Positions 24,053 through 32,607 of a DNA stretch of 64,000 bases are shown one piece after another. The DNA is from an uncultured Christensenella sp. (lineage in GTDB: Bacteria > Bacillota > Clostridia > Christensenellales > Pumilibacteraceae). Position numbers and translations under genes: made by a program. Each line of letters starts with the position of its first letter. Position 1 is the first letter of the stretch. Location of the stretch: positions 1-64,000 of the forward strand of contig CAJTNI010000004.1 in assembly GCA_910577945.1 (NCBI GenBank). Reading direction: 5' to 3'. The notes beneath the pieces are model-generated. The model did no database searches. It was not told the DNA's origin and saw nothing but the letters and a program-made list of their open reading frames with translations.

Positions 24053-26476
24053 TTACTTCTTTACGCGCTTTAATTTCCAAATGCCCTTTGCATAGTCCGC
24101 AATCGAGCGGTCGGACGAGAATATGCCCGCCTGCGCTATATTGATAAGCGCCATCTTGTTCCAGCGCTGTTTGTCCGCATACGCCGCGTCCATGCGCGCC
24201 GCCGCCTTTTCGTAGTCGTCGAAGTCGAGCAGGCACATGTACGGGTCGGCGACGTTGTAGCTGCCCGCAATGAGGTAGTCGGCAATGTCCGAAAAGCTCT
24301 CGCCGTCGAACCCGACGCGCAGTCTGTCCACGACGCGCTTGATTTTGTCGTTGTGCGTGTAAATGGTGGACGAGTTGTATCCCGCGCGCCACGCGCGTTC
24401 GACCTCCTCCGTCTTTAAACCGAAGATGAAGATATTGTCGTCGCCAACGCGCTCGCCTATCTCGACGTTAGCGCCGTCGAGCGTGCCGAGCGTCACCGCG
24501 CCGTTAATCATGAACTTCATGTTGGACGTACCCGACGCTTCCTTGCCCGCGAGCGAAATCTGCTCGCTGACCTCGGACGCGGGAATGAGGTGCTCCGCCT
24601 GCGTGACGTTGTAGTTTTCCACGAACATGACGTCCAGCTCTTGCTTGATTTTGGGATTCTTTTGAATCTCCTGCGACAAGCAGTTGATAAGCTGAATTAT
24701 GCGCTTGGCGTGCATGTAGCTGCCCGCCGCCTTCGCGCCGAATATAAAGGTTTGCGGCGTGACGTTCTTTTCGGGATTGTCCAAAAGGTCGAGATAGTAA
24801 TTGACGATTTTGAGCACGTTCAAGAGCTGACGCTTATACTCGTGCAAGCGCTTGATTTGCGTATCGAAACGCGATTCGGGATTGAGCACAAAGCCCGTCG
24901 TGCGCTTGACGTAATCGGCGTAGTCCTTTTTGTTCTTGTGCTTGATTTTGCCGATTTTTTCGAGCACGGTCTTGTCGCTCGCGAACTTGACGAGCGTCTC
25001 CAAGGTCTCGGGCTTGGTGTAGAAATCGTCGCCTATAAGCTCGGAAATAAGCTCCGAAAGATTGGGGTTGGATTGAATGAGCCAGCGTCTATGCGTAATG
25101 CCGTTGGTAACGTTTGTAAAGCGGTCGGGATACACCTCGTTGAAATCGCTGAAAATCGTATCCTTGATAATCTCGCTGTGCAGCGCCGAAACGCCGTTTA
25201 CGCGCTGCGAGCCGATTACGCACAGGTTTGCCATTTTGACCTGACCGTTGTTGATTATCTGCATATTGCCTATTTTCGCGCCGTCCGTATTGCGCGCTTC
25301 CATAGCGGCGATAAATCTGCGGTTGATTTCGCAAGTAATGGCGTAAATGCGCGGCAGCACCATTCTGAACGTGGTTTCGTCCCACTTTTCGAGCGCTTCC
25401 GCCATGACGGTATGGTTGGTATAGTTGACCGTGCGGCTCGTGATATCCCACGCCTCGTCCCACGAGAAATCGTATTCGTCCATGAGCAAGCGCATAAGCT
25501 CGGGGATAGCGAGCGCCGGGTGCGTGTCGTTAGCGTGAATAACCGCCTTGTCGGGCAGGTTTTTAAGGCTCTTGTACAAACGCAAATGGTCCTTGATAAT
25601 GCTTTGCAGGGACGCCGACACGAGGAAATACTCCTGCTGCAATCTAAGCTGCTTGCCCTGACTGTGGTCGTCGGACGGATACAAGACCTTGGAAATGACC
25701 GCCGCCTCGTTTTCGCGCTGCATCGCTTTTTCGTAATCGCCCTGCGAGAACGAGCGCATGTCGAACTGAGTGGTGGACGTCGCCGACCACAAGCGCAGCA
25801 CGCTCACGCCCGCGTTGTCGCCGTAGCCCGAAATCATTACGTCGTAGGCGATTGCGTCGAGCTTGGTGCTGTCCACGTAGTTGACGTGCAGCTTGCCGTC
25901 GCGCTCGTACTCCTCCACGCGTCCGCCGAGGTTGACTGTAAAGCGTTTATCGGAGCGCGGCATCATCCACACCTCGCCGCTGGGCAGCCACATATCGGGC
26001 AGCTCGACCTGCTGATTGTCAACTATGCGCTGACGGAAAAGCCCGTACTCGTAGCGAATGGTAAAGCCCATTGCGGGATAGTTGAGCGTCGCCAAGCTAT
26101 CCATAAAGCACGACGCCAACCGACCGAGTCCGCCGTTGCCGAGCCCTGCGTCCGACTCGCGCTCGAATATGCTGTCGAGCGAAAACTTCATGCCTTTGAG
26201 GCATTCGTCGAACTGCTGCGTGAGTCCGAGGTTGAACAGGTTGTTTTTAAGCGACCTACCGATTAGGAACTCCATGCAGATATAGTACACGCGCTTGTAC
26301 TTACCCTCGGCAATGCGCGCGTTGTTTTCCTGTTTTTTCTGTAATAATATATCCCGAACTACCAAAGACACCGCTTTGTACATTTGTTCTTCAGTCGCCT
26401 TTTCGGGCGTGATTGCAAAATAGCGCGCCAGCTTATCGAGTATAAGCTCCTGCACTTCATTGGTTGTTTTAATCAT
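24053..26476 (-). CDS. glgP: Glycogen/alpha-glucan phosphorylase
   Basis: 807 residues, the usual length of GlgP. It releases glucose 1-phosphate from glycogen ends using phosphate and PLP. The PLP-lysine region EASGTSNMKFMINGA (~650-665, Lys in the NMK) is intact, as are GLGNGGLGRLASCFMDS near residue 110 and NDTHPALAIPELMR in the middle. Cytoplasmic. Lies downstream of glgA (242-base gap) and upstream of the GH13 gene, so degradation genes follow synthesis genes in one direction. GGAGG precedes the ATG. Confidence 0.97.
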   Translation of the reverse strand: MIKTTNEVQELILDKLARYFAITPEKATEEQMYKAVSLVVRDILLQKKQENNARIAEGKYKRVYYICMEFLIGRSLKNNLFNLGLTQQFDECLKGMKFSLDSIFERESDAGLGNGGLGRLASCFMDSLATLNYPAMGFTIRYEYGLFRQRIVDNQQVELPDMWLPSGEVWMMPRSDKRFTVNLGGRVEEYERDGKLHVNYVDSTKLDAIAYDVMISGYGDNAGVSVLRLWSATSTTQFDMRSFSQGDYEKAMQRENEAAVISKVLYPSDDHSQGKQLRLQQEYFLVSASLQSIIKDHLRLYKSLKNLPDKAVIHANDTHPALAIPELMRLLMDEYDFSWDEAWDITSRTVNYTNHTVMAEALEKWDETTFRMVLPRIYAITCEINRRFIAAMEARNTDGAKIGNMQIINNGQVKMANLCVIGSQRVNGVSALHSEIIKDTIFSDFNEVYPDRFTNVTNGITHRRWLIQSNPNLSELISELIGDDFYTKPETLETLVKFASDKTVLEKIGKIKHKNKKDYADYVKRTTGFVLNPESRFDTQIKRLHEYKRQLLNVLKIVNYYLDLLDNPEKNVTPQTFIFGAKAAGSYMHAKRIIQLINCLSQEIQKNPKIKQELDVMFVENYNVTQAEHLIPASEVSEQISLAGKEASGTSNMKFMINGAVTLGTLDGANVEIGERVGDDNIFIFGLKTEEVERAWRAGYNSSTIYTHNDKIKRVVDRLRVGFDGESFSDIADYLIAGSYNVADPYMCLLDFDDYEKAAARMDAAYADKQRWNKMALINIAQAGIFSSDRSIADYAKGIWKLKRVKK

Positions 26477-26579
26477 ATATCCTCCGTTGCGTAATTTGTT
26501 ATTTTAGACTAATGAGGGTACGGGATGACGACCGCGGTAGAACACATTTTTACGGGCGAATCGCGGTCTATACGCGCGA

Positions 26580-26660
26580 AGTCGTAGCCTCGGCGCTACT
26601 ACGAGCGAGTTTAACGCCGATAGAGCCGAAAACAGTCCGTCCGGGTGTGTCCGACTGCGG
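26580..26660. repeat. Degenerate repeat between glgA and glgP
   Basis: About 80 bases aligning with 30478-30560: GTAG..GCTACTACGAGCGAGTTTAACGC then AAAACAG, same orientation. Lies in the 242-base gap (26477-26718), which otherwise shows no gene, promoter or terminator of note. Confidence 0.5.
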
Positions 26661-26718
26661 TCGCTACCCCGTAGAGGACGGCAAGCTCGCGCCGCGCGTC
26701 CGATTATGAACAAAAATT

Positions 26719-28182
26719 TCAGCCGATTAAAGAGCGGTAAAGGTCGTTATACTTTTGCGCCGACTTATTCCAAGAGAAGTCGCACGCCATGGCGCGCTTT
26801 ACCAGCTCGCGCCACTCGGGCTTGTGATAGTAATACATGGAAACGGCGCGCGTAATGGTTTTGTCCATAACGTCCGAATCGTATTCCTCGAACACGAACC
26901 CGTTGCCGCCGTCCTTTTCGCAATCCTTAATGGAATCGATAAGCCCGCCCGTGGCGCGCACGATAGGCACTGCGCCCATGCGGCACGCTATCATTTGCGT
27001 GAGCCCGCACGGCTCTGCGCGCGACGGTATCAAGCACATATCGGCGGCTGCGAGCGCCTTTTTGGCGAGGTCGCGGTTATAGGTTATGAGCGCGCGCACG
27101 CGGCGGTCGTACATGTTTTGAATGTGCATGAAATACCCCTCCACGTCGTGGTCGCCCTGACCTATTATTATGAGCTGAATGTTCGTGTCGAGAATGTTGC
27201 CGTCCGTCCCGACCTTGTTTATCGACTTGCGCAGCAGGTCGTATCCCTTGTGCGGGACCATGTGCGCTATCATGCACACGACGGGGATATCGGCATTTTC
27301 GGGCAGCGACAGCATGCGCTGCAATTCCAGCTTGTTTTTCGCCTTGTCCTCGATTGTGTCCGCCGAGTAGTTGACGAACAGCGACGGCGACGTCGCGGGG
27401 TCGTACTCGTCCACGTCGATGCCGTTGAGTATACCCACTATCTTTTCGCGGTTTTTAATGAGCACGCCGTCCAGCCCGTCCGCATACTCGGGCAGTCTGA
27501 TTTCGCGCGCGTACTGCGGCGACATGGTAGCCACCTTGTCGGCGGCGCAAATCGCGCCCTTTACGAGGTTGAGCCTGTCGTTGTACTCGACGAGCGGCAA
27601 ATCGTTTTCCGAAATACCGAACACGTCGCCCGCGATTACCAGCGGATATATACCCTGATAACTTATGTTGTGAATGGTGAACACGTTCTTGATATTTTCG
27701 TAGCCCGCGCGATTTTTGTATTCGAGCGCGTAGTATACGGGCACGAGCGCGGTCAAGTGGTCGTTCGATTGCAGCACCTCGGGCTTAAAGTCGAGATGGG
27801 GCAAAAGCTCCAACACCGCTTTGGAAAAGAACGCGAACCGCTCCGCGTCGTCGTAATATCCGTAGACGTCCGCGCGCTTAAAGTAATATTCGTTATCCAC
27901 GAAATAGTATATCACGCCGCAATACTCCATGCGGAACAGTCCGCAATACTGATTGCGCCAAGAAAGCCCGACGGTGATATTGCACACAAACGTCATTTTC
28001 TCTTTGAACCTGTACGCGACCTCCTCGTACAACGGCAGAATTACTCGCGCATCCGCCTTTTTGGTCTTGTTGAGCGCGCGCGGCAACGCCGTGCACACCT
28101 CGCCCATTCCTCCCGTCGAAGCGAACGGAACCGCCTCGGTCGTTACGAACAGAACGTTGTTTGTCTTTACTGCTTTCGCCAT
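26719..28182 (-). CDS. glgA: Glycogen synthase
   Basis: 487 residues, GT5 family, GT-B fold. Adds glucose from ADP-glucose to the non-reducing end of glucan. The N-terminal nucleotide-sugar loop reads FASTGGMGEV (Ser in place of the Lys of the KTGG form, a variant also common among Clostridia), and the C-terminal domain has LIPSRAEPCGLTQM with the catalytic/substrate Glu, followed by VRATGGLIDS. Cytoplasmic. ATG 28182 has AAGGAG upstream; a TATAAT at 28204-28209 lacks a good -35, so transcription probably comes mainly from the glgB promoter. Confidence 0.95.
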   Translation of the reverse strand: MAKAVKTNNVLFVTTEAVPFASTGGMGEVCTALPRALNKTKKADARVILPLYEEVAYRFKEKMTFVCNITVGLSWRNQYCGLFRMEYCGVIYYFVDNEYYFKRADVYGYYDDAERFAFFSKAVLELLPHLDFKPEVLQSNDHLTALVPVYYALEYKNRAGYENIKNVFTIHNISYQGIYPLVIAGDVFGISENDLPLVEYNDRLNLVKGAICAADKVATMSPQYAREIRLPEYADGLDGVLIKNREKIVGILNGIDVDEYDPATSPSLFVNYSADTIEDKAKNKLELQRMLSLPENADIPVVCMIAHMVPHKGYDLLRKSINKVGTDGNILDTNIQLIIIGQGDHDVEGYFMHIQNMYDRRVRALITYNRDLAKKALAAADMCLIPSRAEPCGLTQMIACRMGAVPIVRATGGLIDSIKDCEKDGGNGFVFEEYDSDVMDKTITRAVSMYYYHKPEWRELVKRAMACDFSWNKSAQKYNDLYRSLIG

Positions 28183-28294
28183 ACTATACTCCTTGCCGAA
28201 CGTATTATAAGTCTATCACACGCAAGCCGTTTTGCGCCGTTTCGGCGCAAGTTTTTTTCGTTAACGTCGGCATTATTATGATTGTTTTTGTCGG

Positions 28295-30328
28295 TTATTT
28301 CTTTGTCGCGGCTTTTTTCGCCGTCGACTTCTTCGCTGCGGGCTTCTTTGCTGCGGGCTTCTTTGCCGCAGGCTTGTCGGCGGGCGACTTTTTAACCGCG
28401 GGCTTGTCCGCCGCAGCGGGCTTCGCCGCGGAAGCTTTCTCTGCGGGCTTATCCGCCGTCGGTTTGTCAGCCGCGGGCTTGTCGCTCTTGTTCGGGCAGT
28501 ACAACAGTATTCCGCCCATAGGAGGCACGTCTATACAGAGCGAATCGTCCTTGCCGTGGCTGGAAATTTTTTCGGTCTTGAATTTTGCGCCCGACTGCTC
28601 CCACTTGTAAATCTGCGTGCGCAAAAGCTCGGTGTACTCGCCCTCGTGCGCGCCGAAACGGTACCCGTCGTGCGGCACGGGCGAGAAGTTGATGATTGCG
28701 ACCATGCGGTTGCCCTCGCCGTCTCTGCGCTCGTATATGAGAATATTTTGCAGGTAGTCGTTATTGACCAACCACTCGAAGCCGCGCCAATCGTAGTCTA
28801 TTTCGTGCATGGCGGGGTAATTCTTGTAAATGCCGTTGAGCGTCGCCACGAACTTTTTGAGGTCGGCGTGCGCGGGATAGTCGAGCACCGACCAATCGAG
28901 CTCCTTTGCGAAATTCCACTCGTTGAACTGTCCGAGCTCCGCGCCCATGAACAGCAGCTTTTTGCCGGGGTGCGAGAACATGTACGTAAGGAAATTGCGC
29001 ACGCCCGCGAACTTCATGTCGTAATCGCCGGGCATTTTGTTGATGAGCGAGCCCTTGCCGTAAACGACCTCGTCGTGCGAAATAGGCAGGATAAAGTTCT
29101 CGGTAAAGGCGTAAATCATGGAGAACGTAATCGTGTTGTGGTGGTACTTGCGGAACACGGGGTCGGTCTTGATATACGACAGCGTGTCGTTCATCCAGCC
29201 CATGTTCCACTTGAAATTGAACCCGAGTCCGCCCATGTCCACGGGGCGCGAAACGCCGCTCCACGACGTGGACTCCTCGGCAATCATGAGCGCATTGGGG
29301 TACTTTGCGAACACCGCCGTATTGAGCCGCCGCAAAAATTCCACAGCCTCCAAGTTCTCGTTGCCGCCGTGAATATTGGGACGCCATTCGTAGCGGCCGT
29401 AATCGAGATACAGCATGCTCGCCACCGCGTCCACGCGCAAGCCGTCGATATGATACATATCCAGCCAATAGAACGCGTTGCTTATGAGGAAGTTGCGCAC
29501 CTCGTTTCTGCCGTAATCGAAGCAGCGCGTACCCCATTCCTTGTGCTCCATACGCAACGGGTCGCTGTGCTCGTACAACGGACCGCCGTCGAACTCGTAA
29601 AGCCCGTCGCCGTTCTTGGGGAAATGCCCGGGCACCCAATCGAGAATAACGCCTATGCCGCAGGCGTGCATTTTGTTTACGAGATACGCAAAATCCTCGG
29701 GCGTGCCGAACCTGCTCGTCGGCGCGAAATATCCCGTAACCTGATATCCCCACGACCCGTCGAACGGGTACTCCGCGACGCCCATAAGCTCCAAATGCGT
29801 ATAACCGAGCTCTTTGAGGTATTCGCTCATTTCGTCGGCGAACTTGCGGTAATCGAAGGTGTTCCCGTCCGCGTACCGCCGCCACGACGCTATATGCGCC
29901 TCGTAAACGCTGATAGGCTTATTGTACGGCTCGCGCTTGTTTTTGATATATTCGGCGTCCGTCCACTTGAAATGCTCGATGTCCACGACCTTAGCGTTCG
30001 TTCCCTCGAATGTCTCGCGGTGGAACGCAAACGGGTCGCACTTATATATAGGATAGGAAAAGCCGTTTTCTATATAGAATTTGTAGTTATCGTACAGCTT
30101 GACGCCGCGTACGGTCGCCTCCCAAATACCCGCCTCGGTGATTTTGGTCATGCGGCAGGCGTTGACGTCCCAACCGTTGAAATCGCCGATTACGGAAATC
30201 GAGGTGGCGCGGGTGGACCATACGCGGAAAACCGCGGTTTCCGTAGCACGGTCGTAATGACAACCCAAATATTTATAGGCGTCGTAAAGGTCTCCATGAT
30301 GATATGCGTCGAGCAACATATTGTCCAT
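28295..30328 (-). CDS. glgB: 1,4-alpha-glucan branching enzyme with basic tail
   Basis: 677 residues. CBM48 N-domain (~25-115), GH13_9 barrel with DGLRVDAVASMLY (nucleophile Asp), MIAEEST (acid/base Glu) and ISHDEVVYGKGSL (third Asp), and a C-terminal beta domain ending near residue 610. It cuts alpha-1,4 chains and rejoins them as alpha-1,6 branches. The last ~65 residues are an unusual Lys/Ala/Pro-rich tail of repeating KPAAK and DKPA units, like histone H1 tails, absent from ordinary GlgB. First gene of the glycogen cluster, with its own promoter and AGGGAG site. Confidence 0.95.
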   Translation of the reverse strand: MDNMLLDAYHHGDLYDAYKYLGCHYDRATETAVFRVWSTRATSISVIGDFNGWDVNACRMTKITEAGIWEATVRGVKLYDNYKFYIENGFSYPIYKCDPFAFHRETFEGTNAKVVDIEHFKWTDAEYIKNKREPYNKPISVYEAHIASWRRYADGNTFDYRKFADEMSEYLKELGYTHLELMGVAEYPFDGSWGYQVTGYFAPTSRFGTPEDFAYLVNKMHACGIGVILDWVPGHFPKNGDGLYEFDGGPLYEHSDPLRMEHKEWGTRCFDYGRNEVRNFLISNAFYWLDMYHIDGLRVDAVASMLYLDYGRYEWRPNIHGGNENLEAVEFLRRLNTAVFAKYPNALMIAEESTSWSGVSRPVDMGGLGFNFKWNMGWMNDTLSYIKTDPVFRKYHHNTITFSMIYAFTENFILPISHDEVVYGKGSLINKMPGDYDMKFAGVRNFLTYMFSHPGKKLLFMGAELGQFNEWNFAKELDWSVLDYPAHADLKKFVATLNGIYKNYPAMHEIDYDWRGFEWLVNNDYLQNILIYERRDGEGNRMVAIINFSPVPHDGYRFGAHEGEYTELLRTQIYKWEQSGAKFKTEKISSHGKDDSLCIDVPPMGGILLYCPNKSDKPAADKPTADKPAEKASAAKPAAADKPAVKKSPADKPAAKKPAAKKPAAKKSTAKKAATKK

Positions 30329-30363
30329 GAATAAATCTCCCTTTTATTTGTTTTAGCTGTTTT

Positions 30364-30392
30364 ATTATACACCATGCCGACCGAAATATCAA
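30364..30392 (-). promoter_or_regulatory. Promoter of the glycogen gene cluster
   Basis: -35 TTGATA (30387-30392), 17-base spacer, -10 TATAAT (30364-30369), 35 bases before the glgB ATG. Confidence 0.8.
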
Positions 30393-30477
30393 GCCTTTTT
30401 AAAAGATTGCCAAAAGGTAATTAAACGCGAGTTTTACGGCGGCGCGCGTTTACTTTTCGGTCGGCGAGCGAGCGAAA

Positions 30478-30560
30478 TTGTAGTGGTTGCTACTATGAGC
30501 GAGCTTAACGCAGAGATTGCTCAAAACAGCTCGTTATCGGGGGCTATCCTTGGGATTAGT
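30478..30560. repeat. Degenerate repeat, second copy
   Basis: Aligns with 26580-26660 (GTAGTGGTTGCTACTATGAGCGAGCTTAACGC and TCAAAACAG). It overlaps the 3' end of the frameshifted small gene. Confidence 0.5.
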
Positions 30561-30765
30561 CGCTCGTATGAACGGCAAATACGATTTCGTCATCCGAACT
30601 CGCAAGCCAGCCGCCGATTTTTTTTTGCAATACCGATTTATCGAATATATCACGTAGTCTTCCTTATCGAACAGTCGCAGGCTTTGAGAATCGCCTACCG
30701 CCTTTACGATTAATTAAATGGCAGCCGCACATATCCAACGCCACGGTCAGCTTGTCGAATTTCAT
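30534..30765 (-). pseudogene. Frameshifted small gene of unknown family
   Basis: From ATG 30765 (GGGGG five bases upstream) the frame reads MKFDKLTVALDMCGCHLIN and stops after ~33 residues. The next frame continues with GDSQSLRLFDKEDYVIYSIN to TAA at 30534-30536. The switch lies near GGCGGTAGGCG. Joined, it would be a ~75-residue protein with a CGC motif. A run of nine A's lies in the second half and could add slippage. Family not recognised. Confidence 0.45.
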
Positions 30766-30830
30766 AGTATTTTCCCCCGCTTCGTATTACAAACGGCGTA
30801 ACGGTTTTGCGCAAATCCCGTCAAAGTCGC

Positions 30831-30857
30831 AAAAGCCCCCGAACAATCGGGGGCTTA
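30831..30857 (-). terminator. Terminator of the zinc-ribbon membrane protein gene
   Basis: AAGCCCCCGA, loop TTGT, TCGGGGGCTT followed by TT on the minus strand, six bases after the stop codon. Confidence 0.85.
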
Positions 30858-30862
30858 AAACC

Positions 30863-31300
30863 TTACAGCGCGCACAGCGCTTTTATCGCGCTTATCGCGT
30901 AGTACGGGTCGTAGTACGACGGGTCGTACGAGCCCATAGCCGCGATGATTATGACTACGCTTATTATTACCGAAAGCACCGATAAGACGATAGACACGAT
31001 GGAGACTATCAGCCCCGCTTTGGCAAGCCCGCCGTACGGCAAGCCCTCCTCGTTCGCCTTTTTCAAACCGAGCCAAGAGCAAATTATTCCCGCAATAGGC
31101 ACGAAGAACGCGAGAATAAATCCCGCAATCGCGAGCGTGTTGCCGTCCTCCGATTTCTTGGCGGCGGGTTGATTTTGATTTTGCTGCACGGGCATGTCGA
31201 ACACGTCGGCAGAGGTCGTTTCCTTAGCCTGCTCCGCGCCGCAGAACGGGCAGTATTTGAGATTTTCGTCGAGTCGCTTTCCGCAATAACGGCAAAACAT
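30863..31300 (-). CDS. Zinc-ribbon plus DUF4190-like membrane protein
   Basis: 145 residues from ATG 31300, preferred over the GTG twelve bases upstream because AAAGGTGG is spaced eight bases from the ATG. N-terminal zinc ribbon CRYCGK...CPFCGAE (residues ~3-21), a Gln/Asn linker, then two membrane segments (~60-80 and ~92-118) with the LAIAGFILAFFVPIAGII pattern of DUF4190 proteins. Monocistronic: own promoter and terminator. Probably an inner-membrane protein with a cytoplasmic zinc finger; function unknown. Confidence 0.85.
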   Translation of the reverse strand: MFCRYCGKRLDENLKYCPFCGAEQAKETTSADVFDMPVQQNQNQPAAKKSEDGNTLAIAGFILAFFVPIAGIICSWLGLKKANEEGLPYGGLAKAGLIVSIVSIVLSVLSVIISVVIIIAAMGSYDPSYYDPYYAISAIKALCAL

Positions 31301-31359
31301 ATTTTGTACCACCTTTATCGGCGTATCTTATGCGATACGCACGCATGCTTGTATGTATC

Positions 31360-31388
31360 ATAGTAGCATATGTGTACGAATATGTCAA
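31360..31388 (-). promoter_or_regulatory. Promoter of the zinc-ribbon membrane protein gene
   Basis: -35 TTGACA (31383-31388), 17-base spacer, -10 TACTAT (31360-31365). The leader contains a 7-bp hairpin (GCGTATC/GATACGC, 31321-31340). Confidence 0.75.
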
Positions 31389-31430
31389 TATTTTTTTGCA
31401 AATCGTCGAAAAATACCCGAGCTTGTCACA

Positions 31431-32354
31431 TTACGGCAGCGTTTCCGCGCCCGATTGCGCGGCGGCGCGCTCCGCCGCCTGTGCCGCTGCGGGCAAATCC
31501 GCCTCGACCGTATTATCGGCGACGGTCGTAGCGTCGGAGACTGCGCACGCCTCGCCCGCCGCCGCGGGCTTCAACGCACGTTTGTCGTCGAACGTCGCCG
31601 TCATGAACATATTGAAGCTGCGCGATGACAGCAGTATGCATAGCGCGGCGACGGTGATTGCGCTGTCCAAAAGTCCGTAAGCGTTATATCCGAGACTGAA
31701 TCCGAGCTTATACCCGAACGAAAAGCCGTCGCCGTACCACAGCTCGAAATTCATTATGCCGGACACTGTTTGGCAAAAGTATCGAATAATCATGTGCGCG
31801 ATTGCGCCCGCGAAAATACCCCAATGCCCGCCGACGGTGAACGCCCACTTTTTGACCGAGCTTTTCGCGCCGCGCGCGCCGTCCGTCTTGTCGCGCTTGA
31901 TAAACGCCGCGTACTTTTGCGGCTTGTAGCAAAACAAGCCCGCCACGCACAGCGAAAAATACGGCAGTATGTAATCGAAAAACGCCGACCAGGGCGAAAC
32001 GATGTTGGGGAACTGAATAAACTGCAAAAGCGTGTACGCCGCAGTCACGACAATGCCCTTGCGAAAACCGAAGTAATAGCAGTATATAAAGATAGGCACA
32101 AGCGACGCAACCGTTATCGTGCCTCCGTTGGGCAACGTTACGCCAGCCCAGCTCAGCGCAAACGCGAGCGCGAGACACGCCGCGCCGTACGTAAGGTCGC
32201 GGGTCGTATACGCGATTTCCCACTTGTGAACGAGCCGCGGCACTGCGTTGACCGCCACGACCGTAATCACCATTACGGCGAGCATGGCGAACAGTATAGC
32301 CAGCCCCGCGCCCGTGAGCGTAACGTCCTCCCACACCGACGAACAAACAAACAT
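31431..32354 (-). CDS. thiT: Thiamine transporter S-component (ThiT family)
   Basis: 307 residues with about six membrane segments. The core ALSWAGVTLPNGGTITVASL followed by PIFIYCYYFGFRKG matches ThiT, the thiamine-binding subunit of ECF transporters, and a TPP riboswitch lies directly upstream, which settles the substrate. ThiT needs the shared EcfA/A'/T module, not in this window. The C-terminal ~45 residues are an Ala-rich cytoplasmic tail not found in standard ~200-residue ThiT proteins. Start ATG 32354 has GAGGAG six bases upstream. Confidence 0.88.
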   Translation of the reverse strand: MFVCSSVWEDVTLTGAGLAILFAMLAVMVITVVAVNAVPRLVHKWEIAYTTRDLTYGAACLALAFALSWAGVTLPNGGTITVASLVPIFIYCYYFGFRKGIVVTAAYTLLQFIQFPNIVSPWSAFFDYILPYFSLCVAGLFCYKPQKYAAFIKRDKTDGARGAKSSVKKWAFTVGGHWGIFAGAIAHMIIRYFCQTVSGIMNFELWYGDGFSFGYKLGFSLGYNAYGLLDSAITVAALCILLSSRSFNMFMTATFDDKRALKPAAAGEACAVSDATTVADNTVEADLPAAAQAAERAAAQSGAETLP

Positions 32355-32398
32355 AACAAACTCCTCGAAGGTATTTCGATGCGGGGCTTGTGCGAAAA

Positions 32399-32441
32399 CG
32401 TCCGACTACGGCAATCGGACGGCTATAAAAAACGCGTCCGA
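32399..32441 (-). terminator. Riboswitch expression platform: exclusive terminator/antiterminator
   Basis: On the minus strand TCGGACG (32435-32441), CGTCCGA (32415-32421) and TCGGACG (32399-32405) occur in order. The middle element can pair with the first (antiterminator) or with the last (terminator, followed by TTTT), not both. Confidence 0.7.
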
Positions 32442-32477
32442 CCCGTAAGGATAGAACGCGAAAAATCGAATGACTTC

Positions 32478-32572
32478 GACGACTCCCTACGCGAGTGCTA
32501 GCTCACAGGTTCAAAGGTACTGCCGCGAAACATCGGCATCTCAGCAACTTCGGTTGCGCCCCTGCATCAATT
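32478..32572 (-). promoter_or_regulatory. TPP riboswitch (THI element)
   Basis: On the minus strand the conserved parts appear in order: CAGGGGCGC, GCTGAGATGCCG, ACCTTTGAACCTG and GCGTAGGGAG. These are the P1/P2/P3 junction and pyrophosphate- and pyrimidine-sensor cores of the thiamine pyrophosphate riboswitch. Controls thiT, turning it off when TPP is high. Confidence 0.95.
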
Positions 32573-32578
32573 GATTTT

Positions 32579-32607
32579 ATTATACTACGTTTCGCGCGCG
32601 CTGTCAA
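32579..32607 (-). promoter_or_regulatory. Promoter of the TPP riboswitch-thiT transcript
   Basis: Consensus -35 TTGACA (32602-32607), 17-base spacer, -10 TATAAT (32579-32584); transcription would start at the riboswitch's first bases. Confidence 0.9.

Larger units (their letters stand above)
30329..30862. other. Region between glgB and the zinc-ribbon gene
   Basis: Holds the glgB promoter, a degenerate repeat (30478-30560), a frameshifted small gene on the minus strand (30534-30765) and the terminator of the zinc-ribbon gene (30831-30857). The plus-strand frame 30483-30713 is antisense to the frameshifted gene. Confidence 0.6.

Noticed and set aside
24018..24392. 124-codon minus-strand frame at the glgP 3' end
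   Set aside because: Out-of-frame shadow within glgP, Arg/His-rich, no ribosome binding site.
24590..26266. 558-codon plus-strand frame over glgP
   Set aside because: Antisense to an unmistakable glycogen phosphorylase; low-complexity His/Arg/Val-rich translation typical of the reverse of a GC-rich gene.
26719..28182. GlgA suspected inactive because Lys of the KTGG motif is Ser
   Set aside because: Firmicute synthases often have Ser/Ala here, and the C-terminal EPCGLTQ motif is intact.
28232..28258. Terminator between glgB and glgA
   Set aside because: TTGCGCC/GGCGCAA hairpin has its T-run on the plus strand, opposite to both genes, and no plus-strand gene precedes it.
28556..30334. 592-codon plus-strand frame over glgB
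   Set aside because: Antisense shadow of glgB; same holds for 26755-28281 (glgA), 38141-39967 (982-aa gene), 43479-44996 and 48362-49816.
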